Source: Clostridia bacterium
GTDB taxonomy: Bacteria > Bacillota > Clostridia > Oscillospirales > Acutalibacteraceae
Assembly (NCBI GenBank): GCA_017937865.1
Contig: JAGBCU010000062.1
Span: 21,746-85,745, forward strand
Length of the DNA stretch: 64,000 nt
Direction of reading: 5' to 3'
Shown here piece after piece: positions 1 to 8,968 of this stretch; the stretch's first letter is position 1; every line of letters starts with the position of its first letter. A model generated the notes under the pieces. The model saw nothing but the letters and a program-made list of their open reading frames with translations, did no database searches and was not told where the DNA came from. The position numbers were made by a program, and so were the translations under genes.

Positions 1-1
1 T

Positions 2-817
2 ATGGCATTTTACCCCGAAGTGAATACAGTTGTTAAATTCAGAGGTACGCTTCAACAGTATAACGGCAATGACCAGTTTATTATTCAGCGTATGAGAGCA
101 ACTAACGATAACGATAATATAAATATGTCTGATTTCGTAAAATCTGCCGATTATAGCGGTAACAAAATGCTTGATACAATTATCGATATTGTTAGCGGTT
201 TCAACGATGCAGAATTAAAAAGCGTTGTTTTAAGTATGTTAGAGGATAACAAAGAGGATTTACTCTTTTTCCCTGCGGCTGAAAAGCTTCATCATGCTAT
301 GACGGGCGGTTTACTTTACCATACTCTTTCTATTGTTCGTCTCTGTGAATGTGTCTGCAGTATTTATCCTTGTATTGACCGTGAGCTTTTACTTTCGGGT
401 GCAATTCTTCACGATATTGCAAAGCTTCGCGAGTATTCGGTTAATGCAACGGGTATTGTAGACGGTCACACTGTTGAAGGTATGCTTTTAGGCCATCTTG
501 TAATGGGTAGCGAGGATGTCGGCAGAAAATGTGACGAATTAAATATAACTCCCGAAAAGAAATTCCTTTTACAGCATATGCTTATTTCTCATCACGGAAA
601 GCTTGAATTCGGTGCGGCGGTAAGACCGTCGTTTATTGAAGCTGAGGTTCTTTCACAGCTCGACTTGTTTGATGCTAATATGTATGAAATGGCAGACGCA
701 GTAAAAGACGTAGCTCCGGGTGATTTTACGGGTAGATTATGGATGCTTGATAACCGCAGATTTTATAATCACGGCAGAATTGCCGTAGAGCCTCAGGCAA
801 AAATTATTGAGGAGTAA
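2..817 (+). CDS. HD-domain 3'-5' exoribonuclease, YhaM-like (5' truncated by window edge)
   Basis: The visible 271 residues start inside an OB-fold (about residues 1-35) and continue into an HD phosphohydrolase domain. The metal-ligand pattern is His107, His137-Asp138 in AILHDIAKL, and a later SHHG segment. This order matches the YhaM family of Mn-dependent 3'-5' exonucleases, which trim RNA and single-stranded DNA. Family members run to about 310 residues and begin with about 40 residues of OB-fold that are missing here, so the Met at position 2 is probably internal and the true start lies left of the window. The stop is followed 4 bases later by prmA, and the two are probably co-transcribed. 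The domain call is firm; the exact substrate is inferred. Confidence 0.8.
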   Translation: MAFYPEVNTVVKFRGTLQQYNGNDQFIIQRMRATNDNDNINMSDFVKSADYSGNKMLDTIIDIVSGFNDAELKSVVLSMLEDNKEDLLFFPAAEKLHHAMTGGLLYHTLSIVRLCECVCSIYPCIDRELLLSGAILHDIAKLREYSVNATGIVDGHTVEGMLLGHLVMGSEDVGRKCDELNITPEKKFLLQHMLISHHGKLEFGAAVRPSFIEAEVLSQLDLFDANMYEMADAVKDVAPGDFTGRLWMLDNRRFYNHGRIAVEPQAKIIEE

Positions 818-821
818 GCTA

Positions 822-1739
822 ATGGAATATACAGAGATTAAAATATATATACCTACCGAGGATACAGAAAGAGCATCTAATATTGCAACAATGGTTGTGC
901 CTTACGGTATCTACATAGAGGATTACAGCGACCTTGAAGCAGCCGCTTGGGAGATTGCTCATATAGATTTAATTGACGAAGAGCTTCTTGAAAAAAACAG
1001 AGAAGAGTCAGTTATTCATATTTATATTGAAGAAGGCAATAACCCTGCAGAAGCAGTTTCTTTTATTTCAGAAAGATTAAACAGTGAGGGTATTTCCTAC
1101 AGAATCGAAACTGTAGGTTGCTCTGAAGAGGATTGGGCTGATAAATGGAAAGCCTTTTTTAAGCCTACACCCGTCGGCGAAAGATTGTTCGTAAGACCCA
1201 TTTGGATTGATGAGTATGATGCTGGTGACAGAGCAGTTCTTAATATTGAACCCGGTGCCGCTTTCGGTACGGGTACTCACGAAACTACCCGTCTTTGCCT
1301 TGAAACTCTTGATAAAATAATCAAGGATGGTGATACTGTTCTTGATATAGGCTGCGGAAGCGGTATTCTTGCAATAGCTTCAATGCTTTTAGGTGCTAAA
1401 GAAGGCTTTGGTGTTGATATTGACCCTCTTGCTGTGAAAACAGCAAAGGAAAACGGTTTGATGAATAATTTCAAGGAACCTGAGCTTACCTTTGTTTGCG
1501 GTGACCTTGCAGACAAGGTTACAAAAAAATATGACGTAGTTGTTGCGAATATAGTTGCTGATATAATCATACTTTTCAGTACGCAGGTAAAAGCATTTAT
1601 GAAAACGGGTGCAAAATTTATTGCATCAGGTATTATAGATACAAGAGCAGATGAGGTTTGCTTGGCGCTTCAAAATGCAGGGCTTGTTTTAAAAGAACGC
1701 GTTGAAGAAAACGGTTGGGTATGCCTTGTTTGTGAATAA
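822..1739 (+). CDS. prmA: Ribosomal protein L11 methyltransferase
   Basis: PrmA transfers methyl groups from S-adenosylmethionine to lysines and the N-terminus of ribosomal protein L11. The 305-residue product has the N-terminal substrate-recognition domain (about 1-110) and a class I methyltransferase fold. The AdoMet-binding signature VLDIGCGSGILA lies in mid-protein, followed by an acidic GVDIDPLA strand end and the NIVADII motif typical of PrmA. The ATG at 822 is preferred over a TTG at 807 because GAGGAG (809-814) sits 7 bases before it and the reading then starts with the usual MEYTEIKI-type beta strand. The gene lies 4 bases after the HD nuclease. A perfect inverted repeat follows its stop and runs into the next gene. 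Confidence 0.93.
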   Translation: MEYTEIKIYIPTEDTERASNIATMVVPYGIYIEDYSDLEAAAWEIAHIDLIDEELLEKNREESVIHIYIEEGNNPAEAVSFISERLNSEGISYRIETVGCSEEDWADKWKAFFKPTPVGERLFVRPIWIDEYDAGDRAVLNIEPGAAFGTGTHETTRLCLETLDKIIKDGDTVLDIGCGSGILAIASMLLGAKEGFGVDIDPLAVKTAKENGLMNNFKEPELTFVCGDLADKVTKKYDVVVANIVADIIILFSTQVKAFMKTGAKFIASGIIDTRADEVCLALQNAGLVLKERVEENGWVCLVCE

Positions 1740-1752
1740 ATGTTATTAAAAT

Positions 1753-1805
1753 AAAACCTTTTTCATATATTCTCTTTAAGGAGTGAATTATATGAAAAAG
1801 GTTTT
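1753..1805 (+). promoter_or_regulatory. 17-bp perfect inverted repeat enclosing the dac Shine-Dalgarno and start codon
   Basis: The arms 1753-1769 and 1789-1805 are exact reverse complements of 17 bases. The 19-base loop (1770-1788) contains the AAGGAG ribosome binding site, and the right arm contains the ATG at 1792. T-runs follow (1802-1807, 1810-1815). The structure could act as a prmA terminator or attenuator, as a start-codon-occluding hairpin, or both. Confidence 0.7.
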
Positions 1806-3039
1806 TTGTTTTTTATTATGCTTGTTAACGATGTTTACGACCTCTTTTAACGTCAGCGGTGTTGATAGGTTAGTAAAAGAGGAAGAGGGGATTGTTGTAA
1901 ACAATTCTGCTGTACAATCACCATCAGCAGAAAATTTACCTGTTGAAATACATGCAAAATCTGCTGTTTTAATGGAAGTCTCAAGCGGTGAGGTCTTGCT
2001 CCAATATAATGCTGATGAAAAGCTTTTTCCTGCATCAGTAACTAAAATTATGACTATGCTTCTTGTTGCCGAAGCTATAGACGAAAATAAAATAACGTTG
2101 GCTGATAAGGTGGTTTGTTCAGCTAACGCCGCCTCAAAGGGTGGGTCGCAGATTTGGCTTGAAGAGGGGGAGGAGATGACCGTTGACGAGCTGTTGAGAG
2201 CAACGGCAATCGGTAGTGCAAACGATGCCGCCACTCTTTTAGGTGAATACGTTGCAGGTAGTGAGCAAGGCTTTATCGATATGATGAATTCAAGAGCAAA
2301 AGAGCTTGGAATGAATAATACTAACTTTGAAAATGCAACGGGGCTTGACGATACGACCGATACTCACCTTACAACTGCACGTGATATCGGTATAATGTCC
2401 GTTGAGCTTTTAAAGCATGATTTTATAACCGACTATACAACTGTCTGGATGGATTCCTTACGAAACGGCGAAACCGAGCTTGTAAATACAAATAAGCTTG
2501 TAAGGTTTTATTCAGGTACTACAGGACTCAAAACGGGAACAACCGCGAAAGCAGGGTGCTGTGTATCTGCATCCGCAAAACGTGACGGGCTTCACCTTGT
2601 TGCGGTAGTTATGGGTAGTGCAACAAGTGACGAAAGATTCAATTCTGCAAAAGCAATGCTTAATTGGGGCTTTTCGAATTACCTTTGCTTTAAGCCTGAG
2701 ATAGATACAACATCGGTTGAAAAGATAGTTGTGCAAAAGGGAAGAACGCCGTTTGTTGAAACGGAAATTCCCGAGATTACGTCAATTGCACTTAAAAAGG
2801 GGGAAGAAACAGGCGTTGTTGTAAAAATTGAAGTTGATGAAAACTTAACAGCCCCTATAGAAAAGGGGCAAACACTTGGTGTCATTTCTATTGAAACGCC
2901 ATCAGAAAAGAAATACGAATATAAAATCACTGCAAAAAACAAAGTGGAAAAGCTAACGTTTTTAGATTGTGTTGTGAAATCCTTAAACTTTATCGGTAAC
3001 GGTAAAAAAGAATACCCCTTGAAGCCCGATAATACTTGA
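1792..3039 (+). CDS. D-alanyl-D-alanine carboxypeptidase (PBP5/DacF type)
   Basis: This low-molecular-weight penicillin-binding protein removes the terminal D-Ala from peptidoglycan stem peptides outside the membrane. It has a signal peptide (about 1-24), then the three serine-peptidase S11 motifs: S82-V-T-K85, S142-A-N144 and K247-T-G249. A C-terminal beta domain of about 100 residues follows. The length of 415 residues is normal. The ATG at 1792 is preferred over a GTG at 1783 because AAGGAG (1778-1783) then has correct spacing and the protein begins with a classic MKK signal peptide. No C-terminal amphipathic anchor is obvious. The start codon lies in a long inverted repeat, which suggests control of expression. 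Confidence 0.92.
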   Translation: MKKVFCFLLCLLTMFTTSFNVSGVDRLVKEEEGIVVNNSAVQSPSAENLPVEIHAKSAVLMEVSSGEVLLQYNADEKLFPASVTKIMTMLLVAEAIDENKITLADKVVCSANAASKGGSQIWLEEGEEMTVDELLRATAIGSANDAATLLGEYVAGSEQGFIDMMNSRAKELGMNNTNFENATGLDDTTDTHLTTARDIGIMSVELLKHDFITDYTTVWMDSLRNGETELVNTNKLVRFYSGTTGLKTGTTAKAGCCVSASAKRDGLHLVAVVMGSATSDERFNSAKAMLNWGFSNYLCFKPEIDTTSVEKIVVQKGRTPFVETEIPEITSIALKKGEETGVVVKIEVDENLTAPIEKGQTLGVISIETPSEKKYEYKITAKNKVEKLTFLDCVVKSLNFIGNGKKEYPLKPDNT

Positions 3040-3064
3040 CATTTCATAATCCCTTTGGTAAAAT
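3036..3064 (+). promoter_or_regulatory. Sigma-A promoter of thrC
   Basis: TTGACA (3036-3041) and TAAAAT (3059-3064) are separated by 17 bases. The -35 box overlaps the stop codon of the carboxypeptidase gene. The predicted start near 3071 leaves a leader of about 60 bases in which no T-box or riboswitch signature was seen. Confidence 0.8.
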
Positions 3065-3132
3065 TAGACGATAAAATTTATTGTGGATAAATATGTATAT
3101 ATGGTCCGCATTCGAAAAGGGAAGTGTACGTT

Positions 3133-4629
3133 GTGTTATATACATCAACAAGAGATAATAATGTAAGGGTTACTGCTTCAAAGGCAATTACTGACGGTAT
3201 TTCACCCGATGGCGGTTTATATATTCCCGTTGAAATTCCGGCACTTTCAGCTGATGATATAAAAGCTCTTTGCTCTGCTAATTATAAAGAGAGAGCAAAA
3301 AAGGTTCTCGGTCTTTATCTTTCAGACTTTTCAAAGGAAGAGCTTGATTATTGTGTTGAGGGTGCTTATAAAGACGGTAAGTTTTCTTCAGAGGCAGTAG
3401 CACCCGTAGTTAAGCTTCACGATAACGTTAATATCCTTGAGCTTTTCAAAGGTCCTACCTGTGCTTTTAAGGATATGGCTTTACAGATTCTTCCGTATCT
3501 TCTTACAGTATCTGCAAAGAAAAACCTTAAAGATAAAGAAATCGTTATTCTTGTTGCTACCTCGGGTGATACGGGTAAAGCGGCTCTCGAAGGCTTTAAA
3601 GACGTTGAGGGTACAAAGATTCTTGTTTTCTATCCCAACGACGGTGTCAGCCCAATGCAGAAGCTTCAGATGACAACCCAAGAGGGTAATAACGTTGGCG
3701 TTTGTGCTATTTACGGTAATTTCGATGATGCTCAGACAGGCGTTAAATCAATTTTTACTAATAAAGAAATTCTTGACAGATTTGAGAAAAATAACCTTGT
3801 TTTCTCATCTGCTAACTCAATTAACTGGGGCAGACTTGCACCTCAGATTGTTTACTACGTTTCCGCTTATTGTGATATGGTAAATAGCGGCGCAGTAAAT
3901 TTCGGCGACAAGATTAATATTGTTGTGCCTACAGGTAACTTCGGCAACATTCTTGCCGCTTACTTTGCAAAAGAAATGGGTCTTCCCGTTAATAAGCTTA
4001 TCTGTGCTTCAAATGCAAATAAAGTTCTCACTGACTTCATTGAAACAGGTATTTATGATAGAAACAGAGATTTCTATACAACCGTTTCACCCTCAATGGA
4101 TATTCTTATTTCAAGTAACCTTGAAAGACTTTTATATATCCTTTGCGGCAGAGATTCAAACGTTATCAACGATTGGTTTGGTCAGTTAAAGGATAATGGC
4201 AAGTATTCTGTTAGTGATGACGTTAAAGCTAAAATCAGCGAGCTTTTCGTTGCAGGCTGCTGTGACGACGATATGACAAAGGCTACAATTGGCGAAACCT
4301 ATGATGCTTACTCATATCTTGCTGATACTCATACTGCAGTTGCTATTAACGTTTGTAACGGTTATATTGCAAAAACAGGTGATAATACACCCGTTGTTAT
4401 TGCTTCTACTGCATCACCCTTTAAATTCTCTAAAGCAGTTCTCAGTGCAGTTGAGAAGGATGCAAAGGAATATGACGACGAGTTCAGCACCGTTGCAGCA
4501 CTTGAAAATATTTCATCTCTTAAAGCTCCTCAACAGCTTGCAGACCTCAAGGGTAAACAGGTTCGTTTTAATAAGGTTGCTTCTAAAGAGGATATGGCTC
4601 AGGTTGTATTCGATATGTTAGGTATTTGA
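3133..4629 (+). CDS. thrC: Threonine synthase
   Basis: ThrC converts O-phosphohomoserine to threonine with pyridoxal phosphate. The 498-residue product starts with the family's usual YTSTRDN segment and has the PLP lysine K113 in CAFKDMALQ. ATSGDTGKAAL and the glycine-rich VPTGNFGN phosphate-binding segments follow, so this is the long fold-type II threonine synthase. GTG at 3133 is chosen over GTG at 3124 because it lies about 10 bases after AAAGGGA and gives the expected N-terminus. It has its own strong promoter. The next gene starts 10 bases after the stop. Confidence 0.95.
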   Translation: MLYTSTRDNNVRVTASKAITDGISPDGGLYIPVEIPALSADDIKALCSANYKERAKKVLGLYLSDFSKEELDYCVEGAYKDGKFSSEAVAPVVKLHDNVNILELFKGPTCAFKDMALQILPYLLTVSAKKNLKDKEIVILVATSGDTGKAALEGFKDVEGTKILVFYPNDGVSPMQKLQMTTQEGNNVGVCAIYGNFDDAQTGVKSIFTNKEILDRFEKNNLVFSSANSINWGRLAPQIVYYVSAYCDMVNSGAVNFGDKINIVVPTGNFGNILAAYFAKEMGLPVNKLICASNANKVLTDFIETGIYDRNRDFYTTVSPSMDILISSNLERLLYILCGRDSNVINDWFGQLKDNGKYSVSDDVKAKISELFVAGCCDDDMTKATIGETYDAYSYLADTHTAVAINVCNGYIAKTGDNTPVVIASTASPFKFSKAVLSAVEKDAKEYDDEFSTVAALENISSLKAPQQLADLKGKQVRFNKVASKEDMAQVVFDMLGI

Positions 4630-4639
4630 GGTGACGTGA

Positions 4640-5338
4640 TTGTCATTGTTTGTTATAGGTGATACCCACTTGTCTTTATCTGTTGATAAACCTATGGATA
4701 TTTTCAAGGGGTGGACTGACTACGTTGAGCGTCTTGAAAGCAATTGGAACAAAATCGTTTCACCTGAAGACAGTGTTGTAATACCGGGTGATATATCGTG
4801 GGCTATGGGTTTTAGTGAGGCGGTAAAGGATTTTAGCTTTCTTAATTCTCTTAACGGCACCAAATATATCCTTAAAGGTAACCATGATTATTGGTGGAAT
4901 ACGATGTCAAAAATGAATAAGTTTCTTTCAGAAAACGGTTTTGACAGTATCAGGATAATCCACAATAACGCCTATTCAGTTGAAGGCTTTGCAATTGGTG
5001 GCTCAAGAGGTTGGTTTTACGATGATTCTTCTCCTGCAGATCAAAAGGTTATCTTAAGAGAAGCCGGTAGGTTAAGAGCATCTCTTAAAGAGGCTGAAAA
5101 GCTTGGGGGAGAGCTTATAGCTTTTCTTCATTATCCTCCAATAAGTGCAACTCAGGAGTGCGAAGAGATTCTTTCCGTGTTGAAGGAGTTTCCTGTTAAA
5201 AGATGTTATTTCGGGCATCTTCACGGGTTTATAGCTCCCGAAAATGCAAAGATTAATTATGAGGGTATTGAATTTAATCTTGCTTCTGCAGATTATCTTA
5301 CATTCTGTCCAAAGCTTATTTCACCCTCAGAAAATTGA
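4640..5338 (+). CDS. Calcineurin-like metallophosphoesterase, 232 residues
   Basis: The protein carries the dinuclear metallophosphoesterase motifs in order: GDTH (7-10), PGDISW, KGNHDYWW, LHYPP and GHLHG. These are the ligands of a two-metal phosphodiesterase site. There is no signal peptide or membrane segment, so it is probably cytoplasmic. The TTG start follows GAGGTGA (4628-4634) at close spacing, 10 bases after thrC, so the two genes are probably co-transcribed. The substrate cannot be read from the sequence; compact members of this superfamily act on nucleotides, nucleic acids or phosphoproteins. Confidence 0.82.
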   Translation: MSLFVIGDTHLSLSVDKPMDIFKGWTDYVERLESNWNKIVSPEDSVVIPGDISWAMGFSEAVKDFSFLNSLNGTKYILKGNHDYWWNTMSKMNKFLSENGFDSIRIIHNNAYSVEGFAIGGSRGWFYDDSSPADQKVILREAGRLRASLKEAEKLGGELIAFLHYPPISATQECEEILSVLKEFPVKRCYFGHLHGFIAPENAKINYEGIEFNLASADYLTFCPKLISPSEN

Positions 5339-5426
5339 TTTTAAACGGCGTTTTGAAAAAAACTTGATTTTTTATCCGTTTTTATGGAAAATTCTTCAAA
5401 AAACAGTAGAAATTTGCAGATTATTA

Positions 5427-5435
5427 TGATATAAT
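5427..5435 (+). promoter_or_regulatory. Extended -10 promoter of tig
   Basis: TGATATAAT (5427-5435) is a perfect extended -10. No good -35 box lies 16-18 bases upstream, as expected for an extended -10 promoter. It lies about 45 bases before the tig start. Confidence 0.55.
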
Positions 5436-5479
5436 CTTGCAGTTAATATATGTTCGCAAAATGAAAGGATGTTATACTA

Positions 5480-6919
5480 ATGAGTTTAAAGTCTTGCGAA
5501 AAAGTTGAAACAAACGTATATGCTCTTGAAATTTCTATAGAAAGCGATGCTTTTAAAGCAGCAGTTTCAAAGGCTTATGCAAAGAACAAAGGTAAATACA
5601 ACGTTCCCGGTTTCCGCAAGGGCAAAGCTCCCAAGCACATTATCGAAACCTACTACGGCAAAGAAGTTTTCTGGTATGATGCAATTGATGCTGAGTATCC
5701 CGTTCTCTTCGACGAGGCTGTTAAAGAAGCAGGTATTGTTCCTGTTGCAGCTCCCTTTGAAGATGAAATCGTTTCTCTTGATGAAAACGGCTTTGTTATC
5801 AAGCTTAAAGTAACTGTTAAGCCTGAGGTTGAGCTTAAAGCTTACAAAGGCATTAAAGCAGAAAAAGAAAAAGTTACTGTTAAGAAAACAGAAATCAAAG
5901 AAGAGGTTGACAGAGCTCTTGAAAAGGATGCTAAGCTTGTTACCGTTGAAGGCAAAGCAGCTAAGAAGGGTGATATCGCAACAATCGACTTTGAAGGCTT
6001 TGTTGACGGTGTTGCTTTTGAAGGCGGTAAAGGCGAAAGCTACGACCTTGAGCTCGGCTCAGGTAACTTCATTCCCGGTTTTGAAGATCAGGTTATCGGT
6101 CACAAAACAGGTGAAGAATTTGATATCGACGTTACTTTCCCCGAAGATTACGGTGCAGAAGATCTTGCAGGCAAGGCTTGTGTATTCAAAATCAAGCTTC
6201 ATAAGATTATGAAGAAAGAGCTTCCCAAATACGATGACGAATTTGTAAAAGATATCAGCGAGTTTGATACTGTTGCAGATTATGAAAAGAGCCTTGAAGA
6301 AGAAATCAAAGCTCGTAAGGAAGCAGCTGCTGACCGTGCTTTTGAAAGTGCAGTTATGGATACTCTCGTTGACAACGTTATCGCAGAGATTCCTGCAGTT
6401 ATGATTGAAAAAGAAATAGATAATCAGGTTAGCGAGTTTGAGTACAGACTTCGTGCTCAGGGTCTTGCTATGGATATGTATCTTCAGTATCTCGGTATGG
6501 ATATCGCAGCTCTCCGCGATAGCTATAAGGAGGGTGCAGAGAAACAGGTTAAGCTTCGTCTTGCTCTTGAAAAGATTACAGAGCTTGAGAAAATCGAAAT
6601 CAGTGACGAGGACGTTGAAACAGAGCTTAAATCTTATGCTGATGCATACGATATGCCTCTTGACAAAATCAAAACTCTTGTTGCTGCTGAAGATGTTAAG
6701 GCTGACCTTGCTTGCAGAAAAGCTATGGATATCGTTAAGGAAACTGCAGTTGCAGGTGCTAAGAAAAAAGCTCCCGCAAAGAAAGCAGCTGACGGTGCTG
6801 AAGCAGAAGCTCCTGCAGAAGAAAAGCCTGCAAAGAAGTCCGCTGCAAAGAAAACAGCTGAAAAGAAACCCGCAGCAAAGAAAGCTCCTGCAAAAAAGAA
6901 AGCTGAAGACGCTGAATAA
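5480..6919 (+). CDS. tig: Trigger factor with a Lys/Ala-rich C-terminal tail
   Basis: Trigger factor binds the ribosome exit tunnel and shelters nascent chains. The product has the ribosome-binding domain with the signature-like VPGFRKGKAP, an FKBP-type peptidyl-prolyl isomerase domain (about 150-245) and the C-terminal chaperone arms (about 250-420). Residues 425-479 form an extra 55-residue tail with 17 Lys and 20 Ala, arranged as repeated PAKK/AAKK units like those of histone H1-like proteins. The usual length is about 430, so this tail accounts for the excess. The ATG at 5480 is preceded by AAAGGA. clpP, clpX and lon follow, the common Firmicute order. Confidence 0.95.
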   Translation: MSLKSCEKVETNVYALEISIESDAFKAAVSKAYAKNKGKYNVPGFRKGKAPKHIIETYYGKEVFWYDAIDAEYPVLFDEAVKEAGIVPVAAPFEDEIVSLDENGFVIKLKVTVKPEVELKAYKGIKAEKEKVTVKKTEIKEEVDRALEKDAKLVTVEGKAAKKGDIATIDFEGFVDGVAFEGGKGESYDLELGSGNFIPGFEDQVIGHKTGEEFDIDVTFPEDYGAEDLAGKACVFKIKLHKIMKKELPKYDDEFVKDISEFDTVADYEKSLEEEIKARKEAAADRAFESAVMDTLVDNVIAEIPAVMIEKEIDNQVSEFEYRLRAQGLAMDMYLQYLGMDIAALRDSYKEGAEKQVKLRLALEKITELEKIEISDEDVETELKSYADAYDMPLDKIKTLVAAEDVKADLACRKAMDIVKETAVAGAKKKAPAKKAADGAEAEAPAEEKPAKKSAAKKTAEKKPAAKKAPAKKKAEDAE

Positions 6920-6930
6920 TTTTAAAACCA

Positions 6931-6961
6931 ATGCCGCCGCCTGAATTTTTGGCGGCGGTAT
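6931..6961 (+). terminator. GC-rich hairpin after tig
   Basis: The arms 6931-6941 and 6951-6961 form an 11-bp CCGCCGCC/GGCGGCGG stem with one G-U pair and a 9-base loop. The T-run after it is weak, so it may terminate only partly or serve to stabilise the message. Confidence 0.6.
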
Positions 6962-7032
6962 TATGCATATTTTGTTTAAAAACCAAAATATAGCCAATAA
7001 TGCCGATATAACTTAAATAGGAGGTTGTAATT

Positions 7033-7614
7033 ATGGCACTTATTCCTTACGTTATTGAGCAAACAAATCGCGGTGAACGTTCATACGATATTTTCTCAAG
7101 ATTGCTCAATGATAGAATTATCGTTCTTTCTGATGAAGTAAATGATGCTACTGCAAGTATTATCGTAGCACAGCTTCTTTACCTTGAGGGTCAGGACCCT
7201 GATAAAGATATCAGCTTCTATATCAATAGCCCTGGTGGTAGCGTAACCGCAGGTCTTGCTATTTACGATACAATGAAATATATCAAATGTGATGTTTCAA
7301 CTATTTGTATGGGTATGGCAGCTTCAATGGGTGCTTTCCTTTTTTCTTCAGGTACAAAGGGCAAGAGATATATTCTTCCTAATGCTGAAGTAATGATTCA
7401 TCAGCCCTTAGGCGGGGCTCAGGGTCAGGCTACTGAAATTCTTATCGCTGCCGACCATATTAAACGTACAAAAGACCGTTTAAATAAAATTCTTGCTGAA
7501 AATACAGGCAAGAGCATTGAAGAAATCTTTCAGGATACAGAGCGTGATAACTGGCTTACAGCTGAAGAAGCAGTAAATTACGGTCTTGCTGATAAGATTA
7601 TTGATAAAAGATAA
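7033..7614 (+). CDS. clpP: ATP-dependent Clp protease proteolytic subunit
   Basis: ClpP forms the tetradecameric serine protease chamber that degrades unfolded and tagged proteins handed over by ClpX. The 193-residue product has the catalytic triad Ser98 (GMAASMGA), His123 (MIHQPLGG) and Asp172 (TERDNWL), plus the Gly-rich [14 protein letters not shown] substrate strand. A strong AGGAGG lies 7 bases before the ATG. It sits 31 bases before clpX, its ATPase partner, and the two are probably transcribed together. No CtsR operator was seen upstream. Confidence 0.98.
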   Translation: MALIPYVIEQTNRGERSYDIFSRLLNDRIIVLSDEVNDATASIIVAQLLYLEGQDPDKDISFYINSPGGSVTAGLAIYDTMKYIKCDVSTICMGMAASMGAFLFSSGTKGKRYILPNAEVMIHQPLGGAQGQATEILIAADHIKRTKDRLNKILAENTGKSIEEIFQDTERDNWLTAEEAVNYGLADKIIDKR

Positions 7615-7645
7615 TTTGTGAAGAAAACTCTACGGAGGTGCTATT

Positions 7646-8911
7646 TTGGCACGTGATGATAAAGGGATGGAAGGTCAGGTTCGTTGCTCCTTTTGTGGCA
7701 AGACCCAATCACAAGTCCATCAGATGATATCGGGCCCCGGTGTTAATATCTGTGACAGATGCGTTGATCTTTGTATGGATATTATCGAAGGTGTTCCCGA
7801 CGAAAATGAAAAAGCGAGAGCTATTTCAAAGCAAAAAGCTAAGAAGCTTCCTAAGCCTCAGGAAATCAAAGCTACTCTTGATGAATATGTTATTGGTCAG
7901 GATTTAGCAAAAATGGTTTTAAGCGTTTCTGTTTATAACCATTATAAAAGAATTTTCTGTGATTCACCCGATGACGTTGAAATTAACAAAAGTAACGTTC
8001 TTTTGTTAGGTCCTACGGGTGTCGGTAAGACCCTTCTTGCTTCAACTCTTGCAAAGCTTCTTGACGTACCCTTTGCTATTGCTGATGCTACAACCTTAAC
8101 TGAAGCAGGTTACGTTGGTGAAGATGTTGAAAATATTCTTCTTCGCCTTATTCAGGCTTCTGATTTTGACGTTGAAAAAGCAGAGTTAGGCATTATTTAC
8201 GTTGACGAAATTGATAAGATTGCAAGAAAGTCTGAAAACACTTCGATAACCCGTGACGTAAGCGGCGAGGGTGTTCAGCAGGCTCTTCTTAAAATTATTG
8301 AAGGCACTGTTGCAAACGTTCCTCCTCAGGGTGGAAGAAAGCATCCTCAGCAGGAATTTATTCAGATTGATACGTCTAAAATTCTTTTTATCTGTGGCGG
8401 TGCTTTTTCAGGCTTAGAAAAGATTATTGAAGACAGATTAGGTAAAAGTGTTCTCGGTTTCGGTGCAGAGGTGCATTCAAAATCCGAGCTGAAAGAAATA
8501 GACCTTTTTTCAAAGGCGATTCCTCAGGATTTAGTGAAATTCGGTCTTATTCCCGAGCTTGTGGGTAGAATTCCCGTTATCACATCTCTTGAAAATCTTG
8601 ATGCCGATGCACTTGTGAAAATAATCACTGAGCCTAAAAACTCTTTACTTAAGCAGTACAAGAGTCTTTTTAAAATGGATAAGGTTGACCTTGAATTTAC
8701 TGATGATGCAGTAAGAAGAGTTGCTGAGCTTACCATTGAAAAGGAAACAGGTGCTCGCGGACTTCGTGCAATTATGGAAAAGGTTCTTATGCCTATAATG
8801 TATACCGTACCGTCTGATTCCACAATTCAATCTGTAAAAATTACCGCAGATGTTGTTGACGGCAAAGCTGAGCCTATAATCGCAAGAAAAGCGAAAGCAA
8901 GTAACCAATAA
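7646..8911 (+). CDS. clpX: ATP-dependent Clp protease ATP-binding subunit ClpX
   Basis: ClpX is the AAA+ unfoldase that feeds ClpP. It has the N-terminal zinc-binding domain with Cys14, Cys17, Cys36 and Cys39, Walker A GPTGVGKT (122-129), a GYVGED pore loop and Walker B IIYVDEID (183-190). The segment LGFGAE occupies the position of the ClpP-docking loop. The length of 421 residues is standard. The TTG start at 7646 has GGAGGTG (7634-7640) in front. It follows clpP closely and precedes lon, which is typical of Clostridia. Confidence 0.98.
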   Translation: MARDDKGMEGQVRCSFCGKTQSQVHQMISGPGVNICDRCVDLCMDIIEGVPDENEKARAISKQKAKKLPKPQEIKATLDEYVIGQDLAKMVLSVSVYNHYKRIFCDSPDDVEINKSNVLLLGPTGVGKTLLASTLAKLLDVPFAIADATTLTEAGYVGEDVENILLRLIQASDFDVEKAELGIIYVDEIDKIARKSENTSITRDVSGEGVQQALLKIIEGTVANVPPQGGRKHPQQEFIQIDTSKILFICGGAFSGLEKIIEDRLGKSVLGFGAEVHSKSELKEIDLFSKAIPQDLVKFGLIPELVGRIPVITSLENLDADALVKIITEPKNSLLKQYKSLFKMDKVDLEFTDDAVRRVAELTIEKETGARGLRAIMEKVLMPIMYTVPSDSTIQSVKITADVVDGKAEPIIARKAKASNQ

Positions 8912-8919
8912 ATTAAAAG

Positions 8920-8939
8920 GGGAGTCGGCAACGACTCCC
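8920..8939 (+). other. GNRA-capped hairpin between clpX and lon
   Basis: Arms 8920-8927 and 8932-8939 give an 8-bp perfect stem closed by a GCAA tetraloop. An AT-rich stretch without a T-run follows, so it is not a standard intrinsic terminator. It may be an mRNA processing or stability element between two protease genes. Confidence 0.6.
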
Positions 8940-8968
8940 AAATTATATATATAATAGTTTGGAGAATT

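Noticed and set aside
2..4. Met at position 2 as the true start of the YhaM-like gene
   Set aside because: The first third of the OB-fold is missing relative to the family, so the gene most likely starts left of the window.
3071..3132. Possible regulatory leader of thrC
   Set aside because: The overlapping short frame has only one Thr codon and no terminator-like stem was seen, so no attenuator is claimed.
6059..6997. Long minus-strand open frame opposite tig (312 codons)
   Set aside because: It is a shadow of tig: low-complexity, no ribosome site, no known motif, and the tig frame explains the sequence.
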